Origin: JANOQP01 sp044227705
GTDB taxonomy: Bacteria > Bacteroidota > Bacteroidia > Chitinophagales > Saprospiraceae
NCBI GenBank assembly: GCA_044227705.1
Contig: JBGAWE010000077.1
Coordinates: 1-18,773, forward strand
Direction: 5' to 3'
Length of the DNA stretch: 18,773 bases
Part shown: in pieces, positions 8,901 through 15,281 of the stretch
Layout: each line of letters opens with the position of its first letter
Numbering within the stretch: position 1 is the stretch's first letter
Made by a program: the position numbers and the translations under genes
The notes under the pieces: model-generated
The model's input: the letters and a program-made list of their open reading frames with translations, nothing else
The model's database searches: none
Told to the model about the DNA's origin: nothing

Positions 8901-11239
8901 CATCTTGGGCGCAGGTCTTCTCGCAGACCTACACCGCGCCCGCCCCGGTTGGCGGCACGGTCTCCATCCCGAGCCTCGCGGCGGGCACCTATTATGTAAA
9001 GGTGAACTTCCTCAACGCCTCGTGGGTCGCCATCTGCCAGAAGGACGGCTACTTCACCGTTCCCGGCGGCTCGACCAGCCTGACCATGACCTGCACGGCC
9101 GACATCACCGTGACGGCGGCGCAGGGCGCGACCTCGGCTGTCGTCAATTACGCCACGCCGACGGCCACCTCGACCTGCACGACCGGCTCCGTGACCCTCA
9201 TGCGCACCAGCGGCCCGGCCAGCGGCTCGGCCTTCCCGGTCGGCACGACGCAGGTCTGCTATCAGGCCACCGACGGCTGCGGCAACGTGAAAAACTGCTG
9301 CTTCAACGTCACCGTCAACCCGACAGCCGCCTCTGTGCTGACATTGACCTGCACGAACAACATCGTCGTCACCGCGCCCGCCGGGCAGAACTCGATGGTG
9401 GTCAACTACGCGCTGCCGACGGCCACGACGACCTGCTCGACCCCCGGTGTGACCATCACACGCATCAGCGGCCCGGCCAGCGGCTCCGTCGTCACCGGCA
9501 CCGTGACCGTGACGCACCAGGCGACCGATTTCTGCGGGAACACGAAGTCCTGCTCGTTCACCATCACCGTGAACCCGGGACCGAGCTGCAACCCGACCTT
9601 CTCGAACTGCCCGGCCAACGTCGTCGTGAACGCCGCCTGTGGTGCCTCTTCGGCCTCCGCCTCGTGGACGGCCCCGACGGCCTCCTCCGCCTGCGGCACC
9701 CCGACCGTCACCTCGAGCCACAACTCGGGCGCGAGCTTCAACGTCGGCACGACGACCGTGACCTATACGGCCACCATCAACGGCCTGACGGCCACCTGCT
9801 CGTTCACCGTCACGGTCAACTCGGCCGCGCCGGGGCTGTCGTCGCAGGTCGCCTATTACAGCCTCGACGCCTGCGTCAGCACGACTTCCAACCCGAACAC
9901 CTACACGGAGTTCACGGCCTCCACGGGCCTGATGGTCACGGGTTCCATCGTCTCGAACAACGCCAACGCGATGCACTCCTGCACGCCCGGCCAGTCGTCG
10001 CTCGGCATGTGCACGATGGGCGTCAACTCCTGCACAGGCAACAGCTCGCTGTTCGGCAGTGCCCTCGCGTTCACCTTGACCGGGACGGCGAGCGGCTATC
10101 TGACGAGCCTTTCTTTCTATCAAAGAAGCTCGAACCCTGCGCTCATCTACAACGCCGCGAGCAAGGCGAACAACATCCTGACGAAGATGGCCGTCCGCGC
10201 CAGCATCGGCTCGAACGTCTTGTATGAAAACTACGCCGTCGCCACGACGACCTCGTGGGGCCTCGTCACACTGAACCTGCCCAACATCCCCGTCGCCAGC
10301 GGGACGCAGGTGAAGTTTGAAATCGTCGGCTTCTGCCCGTCGTCGACCAACCAGCCGAACTACATCTTCGACATCGACGAGATCAAGGTCAACGGCGCGC
10401 CCTGCGGCTGCTCGACGTTCAGCATCACCGCCGACAACGGCACTTCTTGCACAACCGGCACGGCGACGAACACCTACATCGTCAACAACACCAACGCGAC
10501 GGTTAAGCTGTACAACAGCTCCGGCACGTTCCTCGCCGACGTCCTCCCCGGCACGACGCGCACGCAAGCCACGACGAAGGGTGCCACGCTCATCCTGAAG
10601 AACACCGCCGGGACGACGCTGAAAACTTGGACGGTCGGCGGCTGCAACCAGACCGTCACCATCACCTGCACGCAGGGCAAGTACGCCCCGGCGCACGAGC
10701 TGACTTTCAACGCCTACCGCAAGGGCTACGACGCAGAACTGAAATGGCTCAACAACACGGGCGACAAGAATGAATTCTTCGACATCGAGCGCAGCCTCGA
10801 CGGGCAGTTCTTCGAGCAAATCGGCCGCGTCGACGGCAAGGGCGGGCAAGCCGGTGAACAGCTCTACTTCCAGGCCTTCGACCGCAACCCGGCCATCGGC
10901 GACAACATCTACCGCCTGAAAATGGTGTGGAAAGACGGCACTGTGAGCTACTCCAGCGAGCAGACCGTCCGCTTCGACGCAATCCCGGCCATCGGCCTCT
11001 ACCCGAACCCGGCCGCCGACGAGCTTTTCGTCGACCTGTCGAAGTTCGCCGGACAGAAGGTTGAGCTTTCGCTGATGAACAACCTCGGCCAGCGCGTCCT
11101 CGCCGAGACCGTCCAAAAGGCGGGCGACGGGGCGCACCGCATCGACCTCTCGACCATTCACAGCGGCTCCTACCGGGTGTTCATCCAGCCGGAAACGAGC
11201 CGTCCGGAGGTCCGGCAGGTGGTCGTCGAGAAGTTCTAA
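5954..11239 (+). CDS. Giant secreted HYR-repeat surface protein with SdrD B-like module and T9SS sorting domain
   Basis: The 1761-residue product is probably exported by the Sec pathway and then the type IX secretion system, to be attached to or released from the surface. I chose the ATG at 5954 because it opens a classical signal peptide (MRRFYLLAALWALMLSL, cleavage near ARA-EG at about 24). Domains in order: an SdrD B-like/carboxypeptidase-like module at about 36-146 (GTIGDFVWRDLNSNGIQDGG); a Cys-containing beta-rich region at 153-456; five HYR-type Ig-like repeats at about 457-539, 746-828, 1042-1123, 1124-1208 and 1209-1289, with recurring TDGCGNVK and F-x-V-T-V-N; two copies of a ~90-residue module beginning PDC-x-AITITPSAG (655 and 952); a beta-sandwich-like region with YIFDIDEIKVNG; and a C-terminal sorting domain at about 1680-1761 (IGLYPNPAADELFVDLS). 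HYR proteins in this phylum are usually adhesins or matrix components. No catalytic motif was seen. The adhesin role is inference; the architecture is clear. Confidence 0.93.
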   Translation: MRRFYLLAALWALMLSLPTTLARAEGSPSTGKKLTGTIGDFVWRDLNSNGIQDGGEPGLSNVYVELQTSAGGWVNAVFTDGNGAYSFTGVAPGTYKIKFANPGGFFQSPQDATTDNLDSDADINGFTGTFSVAAGQVISNIDAGFKPQTTSTCSLTLTGAAANKLCNDNGTPNAASDDVYTFDFTADVTSNPNGLPVWGYKLQINGMTFYGMYGMPLTVGPLAISLGSQTWTVSDDDNPTCSVSGTVTPPTTCSPGGNCPTSAVRNIINTPLNCGVAGNLYGFWFANLNSNLSNEWLWESGAQMIENSDGTASLIGVIYNKTKVNAKFAVDIKLTGRTFVAPSGSPKTDGACSGTATTSWYYYTGFSGNLTGINTPTSNELAGAMLSISGYGPKPQFGTGASLHNTSANGGSAWLSYVIKMQPVNTSLKFNACPTNSQGGDINIELGGSPLTNCPTGTLTMNCTNNITVTAASGATSAVVNYTAPTATSTCTTGAVSVVKTSGSASGSAFPVGTTTVVYTATDGCGNVKTCSFTVTVNPGTPTCNDVTTPGSIGYDEIGCPSYDPAAIVETAAPTGGSGAFEYVWLSSTTGCPTSSSQAVAGATGPTYDPGPVSQTTWFMRCIRRAGCTSYTGPAHESNCIKKEVKTTGCGGGTPDCNAITITPSAGTLTIGGLTAPITMVQVFNASWAQVFAQNYTSPAPVGGVVSIPSLPAGVYYVKVNFLNASWVAICAKDGYFTVPGGGNPSTLTMTCTADMTVTAATGASSAVVNYPTPTASSTCTTGSVTVVKTSGPASGSAFPVGTTQVCYQATDGCGNVKNCCFNVTVNPGTPSCNISIAVSNIQCDGKGTASTADDTYTFNMTVNGTGTGATWSGSFDNAYLGTFAFGPTAYGTTVPMGPFPAGAFTSSNTNPPVTLTNGLNINIHVNDSQNTACAASTTVNSPGPCSSTGGPDCTAITITPSAGKIDIGGLTAPITMVQVFNASWAQVFSQTYTAPAPVGGTVSIPSLAAGTYYVKVNFLNASWVAICQKDGYFTVPGGSTSLTMTCTADITVTAAQGATSAVVNYATPTATSTCTTGSVTLMRTSGPASGSAFPVGTTQVCYQATDGCGNVKNCCFNVTVNPTAASVLTLTCTNNIVVTAPAGQNSMVVNYALPTATTTCSTPGVTITRISGPASGSVVTGTVTVTHQATDFCGNTKSCSFTITVNPGPSCNPTFSNCPANVVVNAACGASSASASWTAPTASSACGTPTVTSSHNSGASFNVGTTTVTYTATINGLTATCSFTVTVNSAAPGLSSQVAYYSLDACVSTTSNPNTYTEFTASTGLMVTGSIVSNNANAMHSCTPGQSSLGMCTMGVNSCTGNSSLFGSALAFTLTGTASGYLTSLSFYQRSSNPALIYNAASKANNILTKMAVRASIGSNVLYENYAVATTTSWGLVTLNLPNIPVASGTQVKFEIVGFCPSSTNQPNYIFDIDEIKVNGAPCGCSTFSITADNGTSCTTGTATNTYIVNNTNATVKLYNSSGTFLADVLPGTTRTQATTKGATLILKNTAGTTLKTWTVGGCNQTVTITCTQGKYAPAHELTFNAYRKGYDAELKWLNNTGDKNEFFDIERSLDGQFFEQIGRVDGKGGQAGEQLYFQAFDRNPAIGDNIYRLKMVWKDGTVSYSSEQTVRFDAIPAIGLYPNPAADELFVDLSKFAGQKVELSLMNNLGQRVLAETVQKAGDGAHRIDLSTIHSGSYRVFIQPETSRPEVRQVVVEKF
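7916..8437 (+). repeat. Long internal direct repeat, copy 1 (module plus HYR)
   Basis: Within the HYR protein gene, this 522 bp encodes PDC-x-AITITPSAG through the following HYR ending CCFNVTVNP (residues 655-828). It is highly similar at DNA level to 8807-9322, including long identical runs around VQVFNASWAQVF, KVNFLNASWVAIC and GTTQVCYQATDGCGNVKNCC. DNA-level identity implies a recent duplication or gene conversion. Confidence 0.85.
8807..9322 (+). repeat. Long internal direct repeat, copy 2 (module plus HYR)
   Basis: This 516 bp second copy encodes residues 952-1123 and is in the same reading frame as copy 1. A 369 bp unique segment (residues 829-951, starting TPSCNISIAVSNIQCDGKG) separates the copies and resembles the earlier unique region near residue 153 (a C-N-D-N-G-T-P-N-A-A-S-D-D-V-Y-T-F-like pattern). 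Amino-acid differences between the copies are few (for example AGTLTIGG versus AGKIDIGG). Confidence 0.85.
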
Positions 11240-11275
11240 AAGAGGAAAATCTTACGACATCGTGTTTTTTGTCTC

Positions 11276-11306
11276 GGGCGCATCCACAAGGGTGCGCCCG
11301 TTTTTT
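11276..11306 (+). terminator. Rho-independent terminator after the HYR protein gene
   Basis: GGGCGCATCC (11276-11285) pairs with GGGTGCGCCC (11290-11299) with one G-T wobble and an ACAA loop. One G and then six T (11301-11306) follow. It begins 36 bp after the stop codon. Confidence 0.9.
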
Positions 11307-11556
11307 GTGCCCTGAAGTGCCAGCTCCGGGCGGGTGGCGGGTGGCTCGCGGGCGGGCAGGCCCGGGCCGTTTCCCATCGCTTTACCATCGGAGAGGCGCG
11401 GGACGGCACCGGCAAAAAGGGCCAGGCCTGCGCTTTTTTCAAATGACCGGCCCCGGCGGCAACGGGCAGGCGGCCCGTGCGCGATTCGGTCTTGAAAAAG
11501 GGCGGGCGGCAGGCCGTGCCGCGTCCGTGTTTTTTCGAAAAAAATGGGCAGCCGCG
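11307..11556. other. 250 bp intergenic region between convergent genes
   Basis: No supported gene lies between the HYR protein terminator and the convergent phosphatidyltransferase stop. The DNA is GC-rich with homopolymer runs. A palindrome of six T, CG and six A at 11530-11543 lies 14 bp beyond the phosphatidyltransferase stop; it is too AT-only to be a typical terminator stem, and no convincing minus-strand terminator was found. Confidence 0.45.
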
Positions 11557-12246
11557 CTATTCGAGTGCTCGGCGGCAATGCTGGAGGCGCGTCCACGCCG
11601 TCCAGTTGGCGAGGACGGCGAGGATTTTCAGCGGCGTGGTAAAAATGGAGATGTTCTCGAAAAGGGTCACGTTGGTGCCGGGGAAGACGAAGCGGAAATG
11701 CGTCCAGTAGGCCGTCACCAGCCCGCATACTATTGCCGAGACGCCTATCAGAAGGATGCGCTCGGGCCGCTGCATTAGACCGTCGGCGCACTCGATGCCC
11801 AGCCCCTCGGCCCGGGCGCGGACGTAGCTGACCATCACCGAGCCGATCATCGCCAGGAAGGTGAAGACGGCGCTCTCGAAGTAATTTTGCCGGGCGAGGT
11901 AGAAACAGATTCCGAGGAACATGAACAGCTCGGAGTAGCGGTCGAGCACCGAGTCGTAGAGGGCGCCGAACTTGGAGGTCTGCCCCGTGACGCGGGCCAG
12001 CCGCCCGTCGATCATGTCGAAAAGCCCGGCGAAGAGGATGAGCGCGCCGCCCCAGCCGATGATGTCGAGGTCGGAGCGCGGCTGCTTCGAGCCGACGATG
12101 AACAGGACGGCGACCGCCAAGTTGAGCACGAAACCGGTCGAGGTGATCATGTTGGGCGTCACGCCCGCCCGCGCCAGCCCCCGGATGAGCGGCTCGATGA
12201 CGCGGTAGACGATGGGCTGGCCGACCTCTTTGAGTAAATTTGACAT
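11557..12246 (-). CDS. CDP-alcohol phosphatidyltransferase, PI-phosphate synthase-like
   Basis: This 229-residue inner-membrane enzyme transfers a phosphatidyl group from CDP-diacylglycerol to an alcohol. The complete family signature D-x2-D-G-x2-A-R-x8-G-x3-D-x3-D is present with Asp77, Asp80, Gly81, Ala84, Arg85, Gly94, Asp98 and Asp102, all correctly spaced, so both catalytic metals should be held. Hydrophobic helices lie near 33-52, 62-76, 104-118, 124-141 and 163-180. Upstream of the signature, EPLIRGLARAGVTPNMIT, and downstream S-Y-V-R-A-R-A-E and RPERILLIG resemble phosphatidylinositol-phosphate synthases more than phosphatidylglycerophosphate or phosphatidylserine synthases; that subgroup call is inference. 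I chose the ATG at 12246 over an upstream in-frame start at 12291, since it gives the usual N-terminus. The AraC gene ends 95 bp upstream on the same strand. Confidence 0.9.
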   Translation of the reverse strand: MSNLLKEVGQPIVYRVIEPLIRGLARAGVTPNMITSTGFVLNLAVAVLFIVGSKQPRSDLDIIGWGGALILFAGLFDMIDGRLARVTGQTSKFGALYDSVLDRYSELFMFLGICFYLARQNYFESAVFTFLAMIGSVMVSYVRARAEGLGIECADGLMQRPERILLIGVSAIVCGLVTAYWTHFRFVFPGTNVTLFENISIFTTPLKILAVLANWTAWTRLQHCRRALE

Positions 12247-12341
12247 CTTATCTGGCTGAAAAGCAGGCCCGAAGGTAGATGCTTTCGCCACTTAGGTTGC
12301 TGTGGCCCGGGCCTAAAGCTGTTCGGCCGCCTCACGCCGCG

Positions 12342-13298
12342 CTAACTGCGCACCCGCGAGGGCGCAGCACCGGCCCATCTTTTAAATGCCTTCGAAAAAC
12401 TCGCCCCATCCGCGAAGCCCGTCCGCGAAGCCACTTCGCCGACCGGCACCCCCTTTTTTTCGAGCAGGAACCGGGCGTGCTCGAGCCTCTTTTCGGTCAA
12501 ATAGCGGTGCGGGCTGCGGCCGTGGATTTTTTGAACAGTCTGAAAATGAAACTCCGAGACCTGTGCGGCCCGCGCCACCGCCGCCACGTCGAGCGGCTCG
12601 GCGAAATGCGCGTCGATGAACGAGCGGCCCTGCTCGATGCGGCGGAAAAGGTGCTTTCGCGTCGCCGTCTTCACCGTTTTCACCTCGCGCAGCTGGCGGA
12701 AGATGGGCCGGTGGTCGTCCACCAGTGCCTCGGCCATGTCGAGGAGGAGGCCGTCGGGGAGCGGGGCTTCCGCGCCCCAGTCGAGGTTTTCCAGCAGCCG
12801 CCCGAGCCGCGTCCGCGCCGCCGGATACTGGTTTTCCAAAAAATCGGGCGAGTCGAAAAACAGGTCGAGGCCGGGGTCGGCCTCCGTCGCGCCGGGTTGC
12901 CGGAAGCTCGACACGGCCTCCGCCAAAAGGCTCGGGGCCAGCTCGATGCAGATGCCGCGAACCGGTGCGCGCGGGCTGTCTATTTCAACAAAACCCTCCG
13001 AAAAGCGGCTGGAAAGGAGGTACTCGCCCGCCCCGACCTCGAACCGCTGGCCGTTGAGGCAATAGCTTTCCGTCCCAGAGACGACGTGCTTTATGGAAAA
13101 AAGGCGCGGCGTGAGGTCGGCCTGCACCTCCGTGATCTCGGAAAAATCGATGATGCCGCAGTGGCAGCTGCCGAGTGAGGAAGAATGGTTGCATGGTCGG
13201 TCAAAAACTCGCCCCGAAGCTGCGGGCGGGCGGGCGAGGCGGGCCGCGATTTTCGTCCGACGCGGGCCGCGGGGCGGGTTTCGACCGGTTTGTGCCAC
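12342..13298 (-). CDS. AraC family transcriptional regulator, start uncertain
   Basis: The C-terminal ~95 residues form an AraC/XylS double helix-turn-helix: SFIDAHFAEPLDVAAVARAA, QVSEFHFQTVQKIHGRSPHRY, then LEHARFLLEKKGVPVGEVAS and GFADGASFSKAFKRWAGAAP. The N-terminal part (about 47-130) looks like a cupin-type AraC effector domain (FSIKHVVSGTESYCLNGQRF, VGAGEYLLSS). The only start covering the whole domain in frame is a GTG at 13298, 4 bp after the hydrolase stop, which gives 318 residues. Its first ~35 residues are Arg/Pro-rich and may not be translated. An ATG at 13194, preceded by a T-rich leader like other genes here, is out of frame by one base, so a sequence error or frameshift near 13150-13194 is possible. 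Probably co-transcribed with the hydrolase; its targets are unknown. Confidence 0.85.
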   Translation of the reverse strand: MAQTGRNPPRGPRRTKIAARLARPPAASGRVFDRPCNHSSSLGSCHCGIIDFSEITEVQADLTPRLFSIKHVVSGTESYCLNGQRFEVGAGEYLLSSRFSEGFVEIDSPRAPVRGICIELAPSLLAEAVSSFRQPGATEADPGLDLFFDSPDFLENQYPAARTRLGRLLENLDWGAEAPLPDGLLLDMAEALVDDHRPIFRQLREVKTVKTATRKHLFRRIEQGRSFIDAHFAEPLDVAAVARAAQVSEFHFQTVQKIHGRSPHRYLTEKRLEHARFLLEKKGVPVGEVASRTGFADGASFSKAFKRWAGAAPSRVRS

Positions 13299-13302
13299 TG
13301 GG

Positions 13303-14712
13303 TCATTTCAGGATTTTCACCGTCCACGGGGCCGAGCCCTCGGTCGAGATGGTCAGCGCGTAGAGGCCGGGCGGAAGGTCGTCGAGGCCTTTCATTTCAA
13401 AAAAGCCGCCCGCCGCCGGGCCGGGTAGCGAAATCGAGCGCACCTCCCGGCCCGTCGCATCTGCCAGCCGCAGCCTCAGATCGCCCGCCGCGAGCCGGGT
13501 TTTCACCCGGATTTCACCCGAAAATGGGTTCGGGAAGACCCCAACGGCCGGTTCCGAGGCCGTCGCCTCTGGGCTGTCGAGGGTCATTTCAAAGTCGGTG
13601 CAGGCTTTCAAAAGCGCGGTGACGACGGGGATGAGCGTCCACGAGTTTTTCTTCCCGTCGTTCGTGGAGACGGCGATGCCCACGTCCTTCATCGGGAAGT
13701 GCCACGCGCTCGAGGCATAGGCGAGGTCGCCGCCGTGCCCGTAGCCGGTCTGGCCGAGGAAGGTCTTTTTCATCAGGCCGAGGCCGTAGGTGATGGGCTG
13801 GCCGGGGGCGGTGATGGTCTTTTTCGCCTCGTCCATAAGGGCAGGGGAGACGAGGTCGCCGCGCATGTGGGCGCGGATCCAGCGGGCCTCGTCGGCTGGG
13901 GTGGCGTAGAAGCCGCCCGCCGCGCCGGCCGTCGAGTTGAGCGAGGTCCAGCTGTTGTAAAAATCGAAGGCGTCGTCGGCCGCGCCGTCGCCCGTGATGT
14001 CGAACCAGACGTGGGCGATGGGGACGGAATTGCTCTCGAAAGCCGGGATGTGGAAGGTTTCGAGGCCAAGCGGCCCCCAAAAACGCTCTTTGTAGGCCTC
14101 GTAAAAAGGCTTGCCCGTCGCCTTCTCGATGATCATGCCGAGGAGGAAATAGTTGGTGTTGCAATAGTTCCAGGTGCCGCCGGGGGTGCCGGTCGGGGCG
14201 AGCATGAACTTTTTGACCAGCTCCTCGGCCGTCCAGGCCTTTGATGGGTCGAGCAGCAGCGAGTCCTGTTGGCCGGGGTAGGCGAGCACATCGAACAGGC
14301 CGCTCTGGTGGCGCAGCAGGTGCCGGATTTTGATGTTCGGGTCGATGAACGGGAAGGTGTCGAGCCATTTGTGGAGCGAGTCGTCGAGGCTCAAAACGCC
14401 CTCGTCGACCAGTTGCAGGACGCAGGCAGAGGTGACGGTCTTCGTGACGGAACCGATGAGAAAAGCGTCGGTCGGCGCGACTTTGACCAACGGGTCGACG
14501 GACGAGATGCCCGTGCCGCCCGCCCAGAGGGAGCCGTCGGCCCGCTGGAGAGCGGCGCCGAGGCCGAGGTGGCCGAGCTTTTTTTGCATCGAGTCGAGGA
14601 CGAAATCGAGGCGGTCGGCCAGTTTTTGCGGGACGGGAGTCGGCTGCGCCCGGAGGCCGGAGGCGAAAAGGAGCGCGGCGGCGAGGAGCCTGAAATTGAT
14701 CTTCATGGACAT
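13303..14712 (-). CDS. Secreted serine beta-lactamase-like hydrolase with T9SS sorting domain
   Basis: The 469-residue protein belongs to the class C beta-lactamase/DD-peptidase-like family (beta-lactamase-related serine hydrolases). The three active-site motifs are intact: S-V-T-K (Ser88, Lys91), Y-C-N (Tyr183, Asn185) and H-G-G (His326). A signal peptide runs to about residue 22 (ending LRAQ). Supporting blocks are LVDEGVLSLDDSLHKWL, IKIRHLLRHQSGLFD and NTNYFLLGMIIEKATGKPFY. From about residue 393 a T9SS type-A sorting domain follows (VGVFPNPFSGEIRVK to WTVKILK), so the enzyme is probably exported to the surface or medium. The family includes esterases, D-aminopeptidases and peptidases, so the substrate and any antibiotic activity cannot be inferred. 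The start is the ATG at 14712; the ATG at 14706 (MKINFRLL) is equally plausible. The AraC gene follows almost immediately. Confidence 0.93.
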   Translation of the reverse strand: MSMKINFRLLAAALLFASGLRAQPTPVPQKLADRLDFVLDSMQKKLGHLGLGAALQRADGSLWAGGTGISSVDPLVKVAPTDAFLIGSVTKTVTSACVLQLVDEGVLSLDDSLHKWLDTFPFIDPNIKIRHLLRHQSGLFDVLAYPGQQDSLLLDPSKAWTAEELVKKFMLAPTGTPGGTWNYCNTNYFLLGMIIEKATGKPFYEAYKERFWGPLGLETFHIPAFESNSVPIAHVWFDITGDGAADDAFDFYNSWTSLNSTAGAAGGFYATPADEARWIRAHMRGDLVSPALMDEAKKTITAPGQPITYGLGLMKKTFLGQTGYGHGGDLAYASSAWHFPMKDVGIAVSTNDGKKNSWTLIPVVTALLKACTDFEMTLDSPEATASEPAVGVFPNPFSGEIRVKTRLAAGDLRLRLADATGREVRSISLPGPAAGGFFEMKGLDDLPPGLYALTISTEGSAPWTVKILK

Positions 14713-14803
14713 GATGGAAAAGATTTGTCCGGCAAAGCTCCGGCCATAGGGTGGGCTAGGGGTTGTCGAATCCTGCTTTTTCCGGTTCGGCCGGTGCCCC
14801 CCA

Positions 14804-14907
14804 TTTCATTGACGGACTGCATGGTTGATGATTGTTGATGGATATGGCCGAATTCAGAATTCCATATCTCCATCAGCAATCATCAACCATGCAGTCCGTC
14901 AATGAAA
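14804..14907. repeat. Long near-perfect inverted repeat (hairpin element)
   Basis: Bases 14804-14842 are the reverse complement of 14869-14907 except for one position (T14835 against G76 of the other arm at 14876, a possible G-U pair in RNA). After a 2-base TC bulge, the stem continues for 7 bp (GATATGG 14841-14847 with CCATATC 14862-14868). The ~14 bp centre holds two GAATTC hexamers one base apart. It lies in the 265 bp between two minus-strand genes and directly abuts a terminator-like hairpin. No transposase, terminal duplication or coding sequence explains it. Confidence 0.9.
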
Positions 14908-14938
14908 AGGGCTTCCCGCGTCGTGCGCGGAAAGCCCT
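14905..14938 (-). terminator. Probable minus-strand terminator after the small glycine-rich gene
   Basis: On the minus strand, AGGGCTT-x-CCGCG pairs as 7 bp, one mismatch and 5 bp around a 5 nt loop, and four T follow at 14908-14905. It lies 40 bp beyond the stop of the gene ending at 14978. The T-tract overlaps the outer end of the long inverted repeat. Confidence 0.6.
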
Positions 14939-14942
14939 CATA

Positions 14943-14955
14943 AAAGTTGGTTTGA
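14943..14955. repeat. 13 bp direct repeat, copy 1
   Basis: AAAGTTGGTTTGA lies 22 bp beyond the stop of the small glycine-rich gene. The same 13 bases occur at 15267-15279, just upstream of that gene's start, so the pair brackets the gene. Confidence 0.75.
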
Positions 14956-14977
14956 AAACAAAGCTGTCCGATGCGGT

Positions 14978-15256
14978 TCAGGCCTTTTTGAACATCCCGC
15001 CGAGGAGCGAGCCCGCCCCGCCGCCGAGGACGGAGGAGAGGATGGTCGACATCATCGAGTGGCCGCCTCCGTCCATGCCGCCGCCCATGAGCGCGGGCAT
15101 GACCATGCCTAGGATGGTGGGCAGGGCGTTGCCGCCGACGGCACCCGCCACGAGGTTGCCGATGGTGCCGAGGCCGTTTGCCTTGAGCATGTTGCCCAGC
15201 CAGCCGCCGCCGGCGCCGAGGAGGGTCTGAACGAGGTACATTGTGATTCCTGACAT
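14978..15256 (-). CDS. Small glycine-rich hydrophobic protein, unknown function
   Basis: This 92-residue protein is not assigned to a family. From the ATG at 15256 it reads MSGITMYLVQTLLGAGGG and continues with alternating Gly/Ala/Leu stretches (ANGLGTIGNLVAGAVGG, LPTILGMVMPALMGGG, SSVLGGGAGSLLGGM), ending in Phe-Lys-Lys-Ala. The glycine spacing resembles glycine-zipper helices that pack in or on membranes; it has no cleavable signal peptide and no cysteine. An ATG codon directly before (15259) is an equally possible start. A longer frame reaching 15385 would add a basic, non-hydrophobic tail across an obvious hairpin, so I rejected it. The gene stands alone between a terminator-like leader structure and a downstream terminator, and is bracketed by 13 bp direct repeats. 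Confidence 0.72.
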   Translation of the reverse strand: MSGITMYLVQTLLGAGGGWLGNMLKANGLGTIGNLVAGAVGGNALPTILGMVMPALMGGGMDGGGHSMMSTILSSVLGGGAGSLLGGMFKKA

Positions 15257-15266
15257 CATAGCTGAT

Positions 15267-15279
15267 AAAGTTGGTTTGA
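15267..15279. repeat. 13 bp direct repeat, copy 2
   Basis: AAAGTTGGTTTGA lies 11 bp upstream of the ATG at 15256, identical to 14943-14955. On the coding (minus) strand it reads TCAAACCAACTTT, which resembles the leader just before susC (ACCAACCAACTTTTTTC), so one copy may simply be a leader motif. Confidence 0.75.
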
Positions 15280-15281
15280 TG

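Noticed and set aside
7315..9820. Regularly spaced repeats that might suggest a repeat array
   Set aside because: They are in-frame protein-domain repeats (HYR) of about 80 residues with diverged codons, not short identical repeats with unique spacers, so not a CRISPR array.
7973..11161. 1062-codon minus-strand frame opposite the HYR protein
   Set aside because: It is Arg/Gly/Ala low-complexity sequence mirroring the repeats of the sense gene. No signal peptide or domain is present, while the plus strand has clear domain architecture.
12267..12314. AGGCCCG/CGGGCCT inverted repeat between the AraC and phosphatidyltransferase genes
   Set aside because: Only 7 bp pair across a loop of more than 30 nt and the following T-tract is weak. 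In 64%-type GC DNA this is expected by chance, so I did not call a terminator.
14873..14941. 22-codon minus-strand frame running from the terminator hairpin into the right arm of the inverted repeat
   Set aside because: It spans a terminator-like stem and a palindrome, and its sequence is explained by those structures. There is no supporting leader or conservation evidence.
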